This document shows positions 6,334-6,432 of a stretch of DNA of 6,432 nt, piece by piece. A model generated the notes under the pieces. It did not search any database and was not told the DNA's origin. It saw nothing but the letters and a program-made list of their open reading frames with translations. The DNA is from CAZCFB01 sp964511535 (GTDB taxonomy: Bacteria; Myxococcota_A; Polyangia; GCA-2747355; CAZCFB01). Position 1 is the first letter of the stretch. Each line of letters starts with the position of its first letter. The DNA is taken from contig CAZEFW010000270.1 in assembly GCA_964511535.1 (NCBI GenBank), positions 1 to 6,432 on the forward strand, written 5' to 3'. A program made the position numbers and the translations under genes.

Positions 6334-6432
6334 GCCGACTCCATTCGTTGCTGCTGCTCGGGGCCAGCGCCCTGCTCTGCCTCGCCGCCGGCTACCTCTT
6401 TTTCCACTGGGCGCTGGTGAGCGAACAGTTCT
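6330..6432 (+). CDS. N-terminus of a membrane-anchored or secreted protein (partial)
   Basis: Only the first 34 codons are visible. They run open from a GTG that overlaps the MBL-fold stop codon in the classic 4-nt GTGA arrangement. The peptide has a short N-terminus with one Arg and one His, a hydrophobic run (about residues 7-28, Leu/Ala-rich then YLFF) and then a polar turn, so it is a signal anchor or uncleaved signal peptide. GGAGG lies only 1 nt before the GTG, which is too close for an ideal site. An in-frame TTG at 6348 is an alternative start, but it would remove the N-terminal positive charge. I do not recognise the family from this fragment. Confidence 0.6.
   Translation, partial: MSRLHSLLLLGASALLCLAAGYLFFHWALVSEQF

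Noticed and set aside
1..6432. CRISPR arrays, insertion sequences, tRNA or rRNA genes, attachment sites
   Set aside because: I looked for spaced repeats, transposase motifs, terminal inverted repeats and cloverleaf-like segments and saw none. The window is almost fully accounted for by five genes and one intergenic region.

Overview
The window is G+C-rich, with third codon positions almost all G or C in the real reading frames. It looks like a chromosomal segment of a myxobacterium or a related delta-type proteobacterium. Three things suggest this: a lipoprotein with a long Asp/Gly/Pro-rich linker, a surface enzyme ending in a MYXO-CTERM-like tail (Cys-x-Cys-Arg, one membrane segment, Arg cluster), and a possible sigma-54 promoter. 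The lineage is inferred from protein architecture and was not tested by any search.

Layout. Positions 1-1482 (minus strand) hold the N-terminal 494 codons of a GH13 alpha-amylase-family lipoprotein with a CBM48-like glucan-binding domain. Its 3' end lies outside the window. A 188-bp intergenic region (1483-1670) separates it from a divergent plus-strand run of four tightly packed genes. These are a GH15-like glucoamylase-type hydrolase with a signal peptide and C-terminal anchor (1671-4040), an outer-membrane beta-barrel protein with a maltoporin-like FHGYAR start (4057-5628), a metallo-beta-lactamase-fold hydrolase with a complete metal-ligand set (5641-6333), and the first codons of a membrane-anchored protein that overlaps it by 4 nt (6330 to the window end). 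The gaps are 16 nt, 12 nt and -4 nt, so they are probably one operon.

How the genes may work together (inference). The lipoprotein amylase would cut starch or glycogen inside the chain outside the cytoplasm. The GH15-like enzyme would release glucose from the ends. The beta-barrel would admit the resulting maltodextrins or glucose. Together this resembles a compact analogue of the Sus/maltoporin logic, without SusC/SusD proteins in view. The cytoplasmic-looking MBL-fold protein and the last membrane protein have no obvious role in glucan use and may simply be co-transcribed.

The intergenic region is the most interesting non-coding stretch. It has a good match to a sigma-54 (-24/-12) promoter facing the GH15-like gene. 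It has two short inverted repeats. It also has an 8-bp hairpin in which CCTCC pairs with the GGAGG Shine-Dalgarno of the GH15-like gene, so initiation of the whole operon may depend on melting that structure.
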